A DNA stretch of 64,000 bases from Gordonia hirsuta DSM 44140 = NBRC 16056 (GTDB lineage Bacteria; Actinomycetota; Actinomycetes; Mycobacteriales; Mycobacteriaceae): the NCBI RefSeq assembly GCF_000333015.1, contig NZ_BANT01000014.1, forward strand, positions 108,454 to 172,453. Direction: 5' to 3'. Positions 17,926 through 28,343 of the stretch are shown piece by piece (positions within the stretch are counted from its first letter, which is position 1; each line of letters starts with the position of its first letter). Made by a program: the position numbers and the translations under genes. The notes beneath the pieces are model-generated. The model made no database searches and was not told where the DNA came from. It was given only the letters and a program-made list of their open reading frames with translations.

Positions 17926-19175
17926 ACACCACCGGATCCGATATCAGCGGCCACGGAGTACCCGATCCGCTGGCTCCGGCACGGCTGGGTCCGCTGACCC
18001 TGCGCAACCGGTTGATCAAATCCGCCACCTTCGAGGGGATGACCCCCGATGCGCTGGTCACCGACGAGCTGATCGAGTTCCACCGTGAGCACGCCGCCGG
18101 CGGGGTGGCGATCAGCACCGTCGCCTACTGCGCGATCTCGCCGGAGGGCCGTACCGATCGGCATCAGATCTGGATGCGCGAAGAGGCCGTCCCGGGCCTG
18201 CGCCGGCTCACCGACGCGATCCACGCCGAGGGGGCCCTGGCGGCCGCGCAGCTCGGTCACGCCGGCGCCGTCGCCAATTCCGCGTCGAACGGGGCCAAGG
18301 CCTTGGGCCCGAGCGTCATTCCCGCACCGATGGGGATGTCCCTGACCCACAAGGTTGCCGTCGAGGAGATCCCCACGCTGCGCCGGACGTTCGCCGACGC
18401 TGCGCGCCGGGCGGTCGACTCCGGTTTCGATGCACTCGAGATCCACTGCGGGCACAACTATCTGATCAGCTCCTTCCTGTCTCCGCTGCTCAATCGTCGC
18501 CGCGATGCCTACGGCGGTTCGCTGGTGAACCGGGCACGGCTGGCCCGCGAGGTGCTCGAATCGGTGCGCGAGGCGGTGGGGCCGCAGATCGCTGTCTGGG
18601 CCAAACTCAACATGTACGACGGCGTCGGCCGGCCCGGGCCCGGCCGCGGTCCGCGGCCGTGGCGTGGGTTCAACGTCGACGAGGCCTGCGAGACCGCCCG
18701 GCTGTTCGAGGCCGACGGCTTCCTCGATGCGATCGAACCCACCGCCGGCAGTTCCCTGCTGAACCCGATGTACCTGTTCCACGGTGAGGCCCCGCGCAAG
18801 GCCTTCGCCCAGGCTTTCTCCGGTGTGATGAAGACCGGACTGCAGGTGGGCGGGCCGTTGTTCCTCAAGCACTACCCCTACCACGACGCCTACCTGCTGC
18901 CGCTGGCCCAGGAGCTGCGCAAGTCCGTCGGACTGCCGATCATCCTGTTGGGCGGCATCACCGACCGGGCCGGCATGGAGCTGGCGATGGAATCGGGATT
19001 CGAGTACGTGGCGATGGCCCGGTCACTGCTGCGGGAGCCGGATCTGCCGCGTCGTATCCTGGCCGATCCGGCCACCCGGAGCCGGTGCGTGCACTGCAAT
19101 CTGTGTATGCCGACCATCTATTCGCAGACCCGCTGCCCCATCCGCACCGGTGAGGTTCCCGACCCGCTGGGCTGA
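17922..19175 (+). CDS. NADH:flavin oxidoreductase (old yellow enzyme family)
   Basis: This 417-residue FMN enzyme has the OYE TIM barrel. PLTLRNRLIKSATFEGM is the N-terminal FMN-contact region, EIHCGHNYLISSFLSPLLNR the catalytic His/Asn/Tyr region, and LGGITDRAGMELAMES plus YVAMARSLLREPD the phosphate-binding end. After the barrel comes CVHCNLC and a further Cys ten residues on, which resembles the 4Fe-4S site of 2,4-dienoyl-CoA reductase-type members. However, the FAD/NADPH domain those enzymes carry is absent. The regulator upstream suggests a xenobiotic or enone substrate. The GTG start overlaps the tetR stop. Confidence 0.88.
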   Translation: MNTTGSDISGHGVPDPLAPARLGPLTLRNRLIKSATFEGMTPDALVTDELIEFHREHAAGGVAISTVAYCAISPEGRTDRHQIWMREEAVPGLRRLTDAIHAEGALAAAQLGHAGAVANSASNGAKALGPSVIPAPMGMSLTHKVAVEEIPTLRRTFADAARRAVDSGFDALEIHCGHNYLISSFLSPLLNRRRDAYGGSLVNRARLAREVLESVREAVGPQIAVWAKLNMYDGVGRPGPGRGPRPWRGFNVDEACETARLFEADGFLDAIEPTAGSSLLNPMYLFHGEAPRKAFAQAFSGVMKTGLQVGGPLFLKHYPYHDAYLLPLAQELRKSVGLPIILLGGITDRAGMELAMESGFEYVAMARSLLREPDLPRRILADPATRSRCVHCNLCMPTIYSQTRCPIRTGEVPDPLG

Positions 19176-19192
19176 CCCGATAGCCTGGGCCT

Positions 19193-21271
19193 GTGGAGCA
19201 CATCGAGACCGCGGCCGGCCCGCACGACGACCCCCATCTCTGGCTCGAAGACGTCACCGGCGAGGCGGCACTGGACTGGGTCCGCGACCATAACCAGCCG
19301 ACCGTCGACGAGTTGACCGGTTCCCCGCGTTTCGAGGATCTGCGCACCGGCGCCCTGGAGGTCCTCGACACCGAGGCGAAGATCCCGTACGTGCGCCGGC
19401 GCGGCGACTATCTCTACAACTTCTGGCGGGACGCCCGCAATCCGAAGGGCCTGTGGCGGCGGACGACCCTGGAGTCCTATCGCACCGATGTCCCCGACTG
19501 GGATGTCCTGATCGATGTCGACGCCCTGGCCGCGGCCGAGGACGAGAACTGGGTGTGGGCCGGGGTCGGCCTGCGCTACCCGGATTACGACCGTGCCCTG
19601 GTCTCGCTGTCTCGCGGCGGCGCCGATGCCTCGGTCATCCGCGAATTCGATATGACCACCCGCGACTGGGTGGCGCCCGAAGACGGCGGCTTCGTCCTGC
19701 CCGAGGCCAAGAGCTCGATGAGCTGGATCGACCGGGACACCGTCTACGTCGGAACCGACTTCTCCTCGACCCCCGACGGCGAACCGGCACTGACCACCTC
19801 GGGGTATCCGCGGACCGCCCGCCGCTGGACGCGCGGCACGCCGCTCGACCAGGCCCCGACGGTCTTCGCCGGTGCCGTCACCGATGTCGCGGCCGGTGCC
19901 AGCTACGATCACACGCCCGGTTTCGAGCGTCATTTCGTGTCGCGTTCGACCGACTTCTTCAACGCCCTGGAGTACCAACTCGTCGACGGCGAACCGGTCC
20001 TGATCGACGTGCCCACCGACTCGGTGGCGGCGGTGCACCGCGATCACCTGCTGGTGATGCCGCGATCACCGTGGACCGTCGACGGTCAGAGTCACCGGCC
20101 CGGCTCCCTGCTGCTGTTCGACTACCCGGCCTACCTCGCCGGCGACCGCTCGGCCCGGGTGCTGTTCGCCCCCGACGATCACACCAGCCTGCAGGATTAC
20201 GCCTTCACCAAATCGCGGTTGGTGCTGGTGACTCTGCACGACGTCGCCACCCGGGTCGAGTTCCTGCGCCTGGACGACTGGACACCGGCCCCGATCACCG
20301 GTCTGCCCGAACTGGCGACCCTGGCGGTGATCGGTACCGATCCGGAGGAGAGCGACGAGATCTGGCTCACCGCGAGCTCGTTCACGCAGGCGCCGAGTCT
20401 GCTGCACGGGGATGCGACCACCGGTGTGCAGGTCATCAAGTCCACTCCGGAGTTCTTCGACGCCGACGGGGTGAGCACCGAGCAGTTCTTCGCCACCTCC
20501 GACGACGGCACCCAGATCCCCTACTTCGTGGTGAGGCGGACCGGTCCAGGCGGCACCGACGGCCCCCGCCCGACGCTGCTGTACGGCTACGGCGGCTTCG
20601 GCAATTCGCTGCTTCCGGGATATTCGGCGATCGCCGGACGCAGCTGGATCAGCCGCGGCGGCATCTACGTGATCGCCAATATCCGCGGCGGCGGCGAGTA
20701 CGGCCCGCACTGGCACACACAGTCGCAGAAGGCCGGCCGGCACCTGGTGTACGAGGACTTCGCGGCAGTGGCCCGTGATCTGGTGGACCGGGGCCTGACC
20801 ACCGTCGACCAGCTGGCGGCCCAGGGCGGGTCCAACGGTGGACTGCTGATGGGGGTTATGGCCACCAGCTATCCGGAACTGTTCGGGGCGCTGGTCTGTC
20901 AGGTTCCGCTGATCGACATGCGCCGCTACCACCTGTTGCTGGCCGGCGCCTCCTGGATGGCCGAGTACGGCGATCCCGATGATCCCGAGGAATGGGAGTT
21001 CATCAGCGCCTACTCCCCGTATCAGCGCCTGCGCGCCCAGGTCCGGTATCCGGAGCTGCTGGTCACTACCTCGACCCGCGACGATCGGGTCCACCCCGGA
21101 CACGCCCGCAAACTCGTGGCCCGGCTCGAGGAGCTGGGGCATCGGCCCGCGTACTACGAGAACATCGAGGGCGGGCACGGGGGCGCCGCCGACAATGCCC
21201 AGGCGGCGTTCAAATCGGCGCTGGCCTACGAATTCCTGTGGCGCACCGTGGGGTCGGCTGCCGGGAACTGA
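19193..21271 (+). CDS. Prolyl oligopeptidase family serine peptidase (S9A)
   Basis: This 692-residue S9A peptidase has an N-terminal seven-bladed propeller (residues about 60-410) that filters substrates and a C-terminal alpha/beta hydrolase. The nucleophile is in GGSNGGLLMG (Ser at about 547), the acid in STRDDRVHPGHA (about 631) and the base in IEGGHGGA (His at about 662). The family cuts short peptides after proline. There is no signal peptide, so it is cytoplasmic. It starts with GTG and begins 17 bases after the flavin oxidoreductase stop. It matches the position of the M. tuberculosis peptidase Rv0457c. Its 3' end overlaps the convergent membrane-protein gene by 46 bases. Confidence 0.93.
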   Translation: MEHIETAAGPHDDPHLWLEDVTGEAALDWVRDHNQPTVDELTGSPRFEDLRTGALEVLDTEAKIPYVRRRGDYLYNFWRDARNPKGLWRRTTLESYRTDVPDWDVLIDVDALAAAEDENWVWAGVGLRYPDYDRALVSLSRGGADASVIREFDMTTRDWVAPEDGGFVLPEAKSSMSWIDRDTVYVGTDFSSTPDGEPALTTSGYPRTARRWTRGTPLDQAPTVFAGAVTDVAAGASYDHTPGFERHFVSRSTDFFNALEYQLVDGEPVLIDVPTDSVAAVHRDHLLVMPRSPWTVDGQSHRPGSLLLFDYPAYLAGDRSARVLFAPDDHTSLQDYAFTKSRLVLVTLHDVATRVEFLRLDDWTPAPITGLPELATLAVIGTDPEESDEIWLTASSFTQAPSLLHGDATTGVQVIKSTPEFFDADGVSTEQFFATSDDGTQIPYFVVRRTGPGGTDGPRPTLLYGYGGFGNSLLPGYSAIAGRSWISRGGIYVIANIRGGGEYGPHWHTQSQKAGRHLVYEDFAAVARDLVDRGLTTVDQLAAQGGSNGGLLMGVMATSYPELFGALVCQVPLIDMRRYHLLLAGASWMAEYGDPDDPEEWEFISAYSPYQRLRAQVRYPELLVTTSTRDDRVHPGHARKLVARLEELGHRPAYYENIEGGHGGAADNAQAAFKSALAYEFLWRTVGSAAGN

Positions 21272-22182
21272 ACCGTCGGGTCGTCCGGGGACCAACCGCC
21301 GCGGCCGCCCGGATACCCGGGCCCGGAGCCGGGCGCGCTCGGATAGGCCGGGCCGGCCGGTGCCTGCGGTCCCGGCCGGCGACTCAGGATCAGCGCGGCG
21401 AAGGTGCCGAGAACGGCCACCACCACGCCGACGATGCCGACGATCATCGAGGTCCGGGTCAATCCGTCGAGGACGTCGGCGGTGACCACCTTGACGGTCG
21501 TCTGCGTCGGCGCGTCACTGCCGGTGACACTGCGGGACACCTGGTCCACGGCGACCACCGACAGTACCCAGCCGACCAGGCCGGCCAGCGCCGCACCCAC
21601 CCCGAGCCAGGCCAGGACCCCTGCCCGGTTGCGTCCGGCGGTCAACGCCAGGACTCCGGCGAGCACCGCCACCACCAGTGCGACCCAGCCGACGACGGTG
21701 ACCTGCTTCCCCGGTGCCTCCAGTGAACCGGCGGTCAGATGATTCTGGTCGACCGGCACGGTGACCTGCTGTGCCACGTCGACCGGGATGGGCGCCTTCC
21801 CGAGGACGTTGTTCACCATCGGGGTGATGTCCAACTCCATCTGGTGCCGGCTCACTCCGGGTCCGGGCGCGGTGAACAGCCAGTCGTGCTGCTGCCGGGC
21901 GATCAGCGTGAAATCGGTGACGAAGTCCTGACTGCGCGTATACCGCTCGGCGAGCGGTTTGACGATGTCGCCGGCGAGTGGAACCGACGTCGACGAGGCG
22001 ACCTCGTCGGAGATCTGCTGGGCGAAGAACTCCTGCACCTCTGGTTGTTCGGCGGCGTCGGCAGCCGAATCGGCGAAACCGCTGGGGGACACGACGTTGA
22101 GCGAGACCCACAGCGAGGGCAGTGCGACCACCATCGCGATCGCCGCGATGACGACCAGCAGGCCGGCAGAAAGCGATCGCAC
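21226..22182 (-). CDS. Hypothetical membrane protein with Pro/Gly-rich tail
   Basis: This 318-residue protein has a hydrophobic N-terminal segment (residues 5-28), an extracytoplasmic domain of about 125 residues, and three hydrophobic segments between residues 138 and 262. The cytoplasmic tail is rich in Pro, Gly and Tyr (PGPQAPAGPAYPSAPGSGPG). No family is recognised. Its start is two bases from the stop of the PPK2 gene, so the two are probably co-transcribed. The tail-to-tail overlap with the peptidase gene covers the last 15 codons. Confidence 0.7.
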   Translation of the reverse strand: MRSLSAGLLVVIAAIAMVVALPSLWVSLNVVSPSGFADSAADAAEQPEVQEFFAQQISDEVASSTSVPLAGDIVKPLAERYTRSQDFVTDFTLIARQQHDWLFTAPGPGVSRHQMELDITPMVNNVLGKAPIPVDVAQQVTVPVDQNHLTAGSLEAPGKQVTVVGWVALVVAVLAGVLALTAGRNRAGVLAWLGVGAALAGLVGWVLSVVAVDQVSRSVTGSDAPTQTTVKVVTADVLDGLTRTSMIVGIVGVVVAVLGTFAALILSRRPGPQAPAGPAYPSAPGSGPGYPGGRGGWSPDDPTVQFPAADPTVRHRNS

Positions 22183-22184
22183 AA

Positions 22185-23138
22185 TCAGTCGCCGATGGTG
22201 TCGCGTGCGCGCGCCACGATCAACGGATCGGGTTCACCGACCAGTTCGTGGTCCTTGCCGTCGTATTCGTGCAGACTCAGCACGTACCGCATCGCGTTCA
22301 GTCGGGCGCGCTTCTTATCGTTGCTCTTGACCACGGTCCACGGCGCCCAGTCGGTGTCGGTGTGGGCGAACATGTTCTCCTTGGCATCGGAGTAGGAGTT
22401 CCACCGGTCCAGCGATGCCAGGTCCATCGGCGAGAGCTTCCACTGCCGCACCGGATCGATCTGCCGGATCGCGAATCGGGTGCGCTGTTCCAGCGGGCTC
22501 ACCGAGAACCAGAACTTGACCAGGTTGATACCGTCGTCGACCAGCATCTTCTCGAATGCCGGTGCCTGAGCCAGGAACTGCTCGTACTGGTCGGGGGTGC
22601 AGAAGCTCATCACCCGTTCCACGCCGGCCCGGTTGTACCAGGAGCGGTCGAAGAAGACCATCTCCCCGGCCGCGGGCAGGTGCTGGACGTACCGCTGGAA
22701 GTACCATTCGGTCGCTTCGCGCGCGGTCGGCTTCTCCAGCGCGACGGTGTGCGCACCGCGCGGGTTGAGGTGCTCGTTGAAGCGTTTGATGGTGCCGCCC
22801 TTGCCGGCGGCGTCTCGGCCCTCGAACACCAGCAGATGGCGGATGCCGTTCTGCTTGGTCCACTTCTGCAATTTGAGCAGTTCCACCTGCAGCAACCGCT
22901 TCTGCGACTCGTAGTCGGCGCGGTCCATCCGCTCCTCGTACGGATAGTCCTCGCGCCAAGTGTCGACCACATTGCGCTGGGGCAGGGTCAGCAGGATGGG
23001 GTCGTCGTCGTCGTCATCGACGACGACGAAACCGCGGGTGTCGGTCAGGTCGACGATACCCTGCAGGGCCTTGCGCCCGGAGACCTTGCTCAGGTCTTCA
23101 CCGATCTCGACGTTCTTGGGGGAGAGATAGTCGTCCAC
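22185..23138 (-). CDS. ppk2: Polyphosphate kinase 2 family protein
   Basis: This 317-residue kinase transfers phosphate between polyphosphate and nucleotides. Walker A is FEGRDAAGKGGTIKRF, followed by the lid and the second catalytic region VFFDRSWYNRAGVERVM, both diagnostic of PPK2. The length and the sequence around WYFQRYVQHLPAAGE fit class I (NDP to NTP). The N-terminal 75 residues include an acidic DDDDDD stretch, encoded by a GTC/GTCATC repeat near 23010. A different PPK2 of another class lies 4 kb away at 27265. The two flank the phosphatase and groEL2 genes. Confidence 0.93.
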   Translation of the reverse strand: MDDYLSPKNVEIGEDLSKVSGRKALQGIVDLTDTRGFVVVDDDDDDPILLTLPQRNVVDTWREDYPYEERMDRADYESQKRLLQVELLKLQKWTKQNGIRHLLVFEGRDAAGKGGTIKRFNEHLNPRGAHTVALEKPTAREATEWYFQRYVQHLPAAGEMVFFDRSWYNRAGVERVMSFCTPDQYEQFLAQAPAFEKMLVDDGINLVKFWFSVSPLEQRTRFAIRQIDPVRQWKLSPMDLASLDRWNSYSDAKENMFAHTDTDWAPWTVVKSNDKKRARLNAMRYVLSLHEYDGKDHELVGEPDPLIVARARDTIGD

Positions 23139-23207
23139 GGCTCTAGCCTATCGGGCCGCCCACCGCGTCGTGCGAGGAAGCCCGATAGCGCGAGATGCCC
23201 CACACCG

Positions 23208-23651
23208 TCACTGGGCGAAACGGCGCTCGGCTTCGGCGGTCAGTCCCTTCTTCGCGGTTTCGGCGGCGGACTTCTGCCCCTTCTTCACCAGGAAACCGGG
23301 GAGCTTGATCTTCAGGTCGATCTCCAGATCGAACTTCACGTGGGTCTTGTCGGGCGCGACCTCGGTCAGGGTGTACGTGCCGGTCTGCTCGGCCAGCTGC
23401 GAGCTCTCCAGCAGGCTCCACGAGCAGACGGTGTCGGTCCAGGTGTACTTCAGCTTCTGGGTGTCGTTGATCCCGACCATGCCGACGGTGATGCTGACCT
23501 CGTCCGGGGTGCCGTCGGGGTACTCGGTGAGTACCTCGGCCGCACTGTGCGGGCCCGACCAGTCGGGCAGGGCCGGAACGTCCTGCAGGACCTCCATGAC
23601 GACCGAGAGGGGAGCGTTGATGTCGAATTCGTTGGATACCGAGACAGCCAT
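23208..23651 (-). CDS. SRPBCC (polyketide cyclase/dehydrase-like) protein
   Basis: This 147-residue START-like protein has the usual opening VSNEFDINAPLSVVMEVLQDVP and a mixed strand/helix pattern forming a hydrophobic cavity. The C-terminal helix is basic (KKGQKSAAETAKKGLTAEAE). Mycobacterial proteins of this kind are often encoded beside lipid or cell-wall genes, but the ligand is unknown. It starts at ATG 23651 after a well-spaced purine-rich site. The protein at 46085 is a second family member, not a close copy. Confidence 0.82.
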   Translation of the reverse strand: MAVSVSNEFDINAPLSVVMEVLQDVPALPDWSGPHSAAEVLTEYPDGTPDEVSITVGMVGINDTQKLKYTWTDTVCSWSLLESSQLAEQTGTYTLTEVAPDKTHVKFDLEIDLKIKLPGFLVKKGQKSAAETAKKGLTAEAERRFAQ

Positions 23652-23676
23652 GAGAAGAACCTACCCCGCGGCCGGA

Positions 23677-24489
23677 TCAGCCGAGCAGGTATCCGTCGCG
23701 CAGCCGCCCCTGGGCGTCGGCATCGATCCCCAGGCCGCGGGCGAAGTATCCGGTCACGTTCCCGTAGGTCGAGGCCATCTCGTCGAAGGCCGCGTCCAGG
23801 TAGTCGCGCTGCACCCCCAGCAGGGGTCGCAGCACCTCCGGATCGCCGCCGGCGGCCGCGAAAGCGTCGAACACCGGGGTCAGGGCGGGCAGCAGGCGCT
23901 CGTTGGTCTCCAGGTAGTCGCGGTAGACGTCGTCGCGGTCCACTCCCATCAGGCTCAGGAAACTGGCGGCGGCCCAGCCCGTGCGGTCCTTGCCGGTGGT
24001 GCAGTGGAACAGGGCCGGCCCGCGGTCCGCGCCGAGCAATCCCAGGTACAGGCGCCGGTAGGCGCTGCGGGCGCTGTCGGTGCTGACGAACCTGCGGTAC
24101 ACCCCGGCCATCAGATCGGCGGCCTTGCCGCCGGCATCGGCATCGAGGTGCGCGACCACTGCGGGGTCGGCGAACAGCTGGAGGAAATCGGCCGGAATGG
24201 CGTCCCGGTCATCGGCCAGCACGTCCAGCGCGATACCGGCGACGCCGTCGAGGGCCGGATCGGGCAGTGCCTGGCGTTCGGCGGCCGATCGCAGATCGTA
24301 GATGGTGCGCAGCCCCAGCCGGCTCAGCTGCTGCTGCGCCTGGCCGTCTACCGCGCGGAAGTCGGTGGACCGGAACACCCGGCCCGGGCGCACCGGCCTG
24401 CCGTCGGCGCCGGCCCACCCGCCCAGGTCACGCAGATTCGGCAGCGCGGCGATCGGGCTGGGAGCCGGCAGCAGCAGGGCGTCGGTCAT
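23677..24489 (-). CDS. PtpB-like tyrosine/dual-specificity phosphatase (second copy)
   Basis: This 270-residue phosphatase belongs to the Y_phosphatase3 family, which includes secreted mycobacterial PtpB. The P-loop CTTGKDRTG carries the catalytic Cys and Arg (about residue 164). The conserved opening LPNLRDLGGWAGADGR and the general-acid region (VYRDYLETNERLL) are present. There is no signal peptide. The ATG overlaps the stop of the upstream paralogue (ATGA at 24486-24489), so the two are made together. Both share the whole domain plan and clearly arose by tandem duplication. Confidence 0.9.
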   Translation of the reverse strand: MTDALLLPAPSPIAALPNLRDLGGWAGADGRPVRPGRVFRSTDFRAVDGQAQQQLSRLGLRTIYDLRSAAERQALPDPALDGVAGIALDVLADDRDAIPADFLQLFADPAVVAHLDADAGGKAADLMAGVYRRFVSTDSARSAYRRLYLGLLGADRGPALFHCTTGKDRTGWAAASFLSLMGVDRDDVYRDYLETNERLLPALTPVFDAFAAAGGDPEVLRPLLGVQRDYLDAAFDEMASTYGNVTGYFARGLGIDADAQGRLRDGYLLG

Positions 24490-25295
24490 GCCGGATCGAT
24501 CAGGTAGCGGTCGCGCAGTGCCTGCTGTCCGGCGGCATCGATGCCCAGACCGGCGGCGAAGTAGTTCTCCAGAGTCCCCCACCGCTGGGTCAGTGCGGCG
24601 AAGGCCTCGTCCAGGTAGCTCGCGTCCACCCCGAGCACCAGGGTGAGGGCCTCCTTGTCGGCGCCGGCGGCGGTCAGTTTGTCCAGGATCGGGGCCAGCG
24701 CGGGAAGCAGCCGCGCATTGGTCAGCAGATAGTCGGCGTAGACGTCCTCTGCGGACACCCCCATCAGGCTGAGGAACCCGGCGGCCAGCCAGCCCGTGCG
24801 GTCCTTTCCGGTGGTGCAGTGGAATGCCGTCGGCGTCACATCGTCGTCGAGCAGCAGGATGTAGAACTCGCGGTACCGCTTCAGCGCGCTGTCGGAGGTG
24901 ACCAGTTCGCGGTAGGTCTGGATCATCACCTTCCGGGCGAAATCGACCGTGAGGCTCTTGATGGCGGCGGGATCGCTGATGAACTGGGCCGGATTGGCTC
25001 CGCCCATCTCCGGGGAGTCTTCCAGGATGTTGAGCCACAGCGGACCGATCCCGGGGTAGACCGGATCCGGGCACGCGGCCCGTTCTCCGGTGGTGCGCAG
25101 ATCGACGATGGTCGCCAGTCCGAGTTCGCCGACGGCTTTGATGTCCTCGTCGCTGGTGTGCAGGAACTCGGTGGTCCGGTAGATCATCTCGGGCCGGACG
25201 ATCTTGCCGTCGGCGGCCGGCCAGTAACCCAGGTCGCGCCAGTTCGGCAGGGATCGGAACGGACTGGGAGCACCGGGGGTCGCGGTTGCGGTCAT
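24486..25295 (-). CDS. PtpB-like tyrosine/dual-specificity phosphatase (first copy)
   Basis: This 269-residue phosphatase is paralogous to the downstream gene. The start at ATG 25295 (MTATATPGAPSPFRSLPNWR) fits the family; the longer frame to 25334 runs into the terminator palindrome. The catalytic loop is HCTTGKDRTGW, and the opening NWRDLGYWPAADGKIVRPE is conserved. The PtpB family dephosphorylates phosphotyrosine, phosphoserine and phosphoinositides. A host-directed role cannot be inferred here, because no export signal is seen. The gene is translationally coupled to its copy. Confidence 0.9.
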   Translation of the reverse strand: MTATATPGAPSPFRSLPNWRDLGYWPAADGKIVRPEMIYRTTEFLHTSDEDIKAVGELGLATIVDLRTTGERAACPDPVYPGIGPLWLNILEDSPEMGGANPAQFISDPAAIKSLTVDFARKVMIQTYRELVTSDSALKRYREFYILLLDDDVTPTAFHCTTGKDRTGWLAAGFLSLMGVSAEDVYADYLLTNARLLPALAPILDKLTAAGADKEALTLVLGVDASYLDEAFAALTQRWGTLENYFAAGLGIDAAGQQALRDRYLIDPA

Positions 25296-25318
25296 GGGCC
25301 TCACTGTAGGACAACGAC

Positions 25319-25358
25319 GACACGAGCCGGTCACCCGTACGGGTGACCGGCTCGTGTC
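25319..25358. terminator. Perfect 40-bp palindrome, terminator of groEL2
   Basis: The two 20-base halves are exact reverse complements (first half GACACGAGCCGGTCACCCGT), giving an 18-bp stem with a GTAC loop. It lies between the groEL2 stop (25396) and the start of the phosphatase operon (25295), where transcription of groEL2 should end. Confidence 0.8.
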
Positions 25359-25395
25359 TTGTCTACTGCGCTGGGCAGCGCCTCCGATCAGTCGA

Positions 25396-27264
<1,869 letters not shown>

Positions 27265-28155
27265 TCAGTCGCTGAGCTGGGCGATCAACCGCTGGCGATA
27301 GGTGCTCAGATCAGCCCGTTCGGCTGCCGAGACCGCCGGATACTGGGGATCGATGCGCTTGATCGCCTCCAGCAGCACCGCGAAGGTCGCCAGGTGCCCG
27401 GCCCATTTGTGATCGGCAGGGATCACATGCCAGGGCGCGTGCGGGGTGCTGGTGTGGCTCAGCATATCGCCGAAGGCGCGCTGGTAGTCCGGCCACAGAT
27501 CCCGCTCGGCCATATCGGTCTTGGAGAACTTCCAGTTCTTGGTCTCGGTATCGATCCGCGCCAGAAAGCGGCGGGCCTGCTCGTCCGGGGAGACGTTGAG
27601 GAACAGTTTGACCACGACGGTGCCGTTGTCGGTGAGGTACTTCTCCCAGGCGTTGATGTCCTTGTAACGCTGCTTCCAGATGCCCTCGGTCGGCAGCGCC
27701 GACGTCTTAGGCCAGAGCAGTTCCGGATGCACGCGGGTCACCAGAACGTTCTCGTAATGGGAGCGGTTGAAGATGCCGATCCGGCCCAGCGGCGGTACTG
27801 CTTTCTGGTGCCGCCACAGGTAGCCGTGCTCACGCTCTTCCGCCGAGGGCTGTTTGAACGAGTGCACATCCACGCCCTCGGGATTGATCCCGGACATGAC
27901 GTGCTTGATGGTGCCGTCCTTCCCCGCCGCGTCGATCGCCTGCAGCACGATCAGTACCGAGCGATCGCCCTGCGCATACAACTTGTCCTGCAGGTCGAAC
28001 AGCTCGAGCTTGCCCGCCTCCAGTTGTTTGAGGCCGTCCTTCTTGTCCATCCCCCGCGGCCGCGCATCGGCGGCGAAGTCGGCGAGCCGGACGGCGCTCC
28101 CGGCCTCGACCCGCGTCGACTCTGCCAGTTTCTTCCACTTGACTGTGGCCCCCAT
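27265..28155 (-). CDS. Polyphosphate kinase 2 family protein (second type)
   Basis: This 296-residue protein belongs to the PPK2-related family (often class III, AMP/ADP-phosphorylating). Walker A is LQAIDAAGKDGTIKHVM, and the second site is GIFNRSHYENVLVTRV. The HKWAGHLATFAVLLEAIKRI stretch near the C-terminus is typical of this class and absent from the 22185 protein. The N-terminal 40 residues are a basic lead. The gene is separated from the upstream ligase operon by a strong hairpin and has its own promoter region. Confidence 0.92.
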   Translation of the reverse strand: MGATVKWKKLAESTRVEAGSAVRLADFAADARPRGMDKKDGLKQLEAGKLELFDLQDKLYAQGDRSVLIVLQAIDAAGKDGTIKHVMSGINPEGVDVHSFKQPSAEEREHGYLWRHQKAVPPLGRIGIFNRSHYENVLVTRVHPELLWPKTSALPTEGIWKQRYKDINAWEKYLTDNGTVVVKLFLNVSPDEQARRFLARIDTETKNWKFSKTDMAERDLWPDYQRAFGDMLSHTSTPHAPWHVIPADHKWAGHLATFAVLLEAIKRIDPQYPAVSAAERADLSTYRQRLIAQLSD

Positions 28156-28270
28156 GCCATCCTCCCTGTCTCAGACGCCGTCGTATCGCCGACACCGCCG
28201 GTACGTTGCCTGCCTGATACCTCCACTGTGCCTGATCGGTCGGATGACCTCGGCTCCTTCCCCGAAAACA

Positions 28271-28320
28271 CCGAACACCTGCGACATCTCGACACGTCGG
28301 AAGACGCCGCAGGTGTTCGG
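28271..28320 (-). terminator. Hairpin terminator of the ligase/cyclase operon
   Basis: Arms CCGAACACCTGCG (28271-28283) and CGCAGGTGTTCGG (28308-28320) are perfectly complementary, with a small hairpin inside the 24-base loop. It begins 24 bases after the ligase stop and precedes the PPK2 gene. Confidence 0.65.
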
Positions 28321-28343
28321 CGGGGCGAGCTGTGGGAGGGGGA

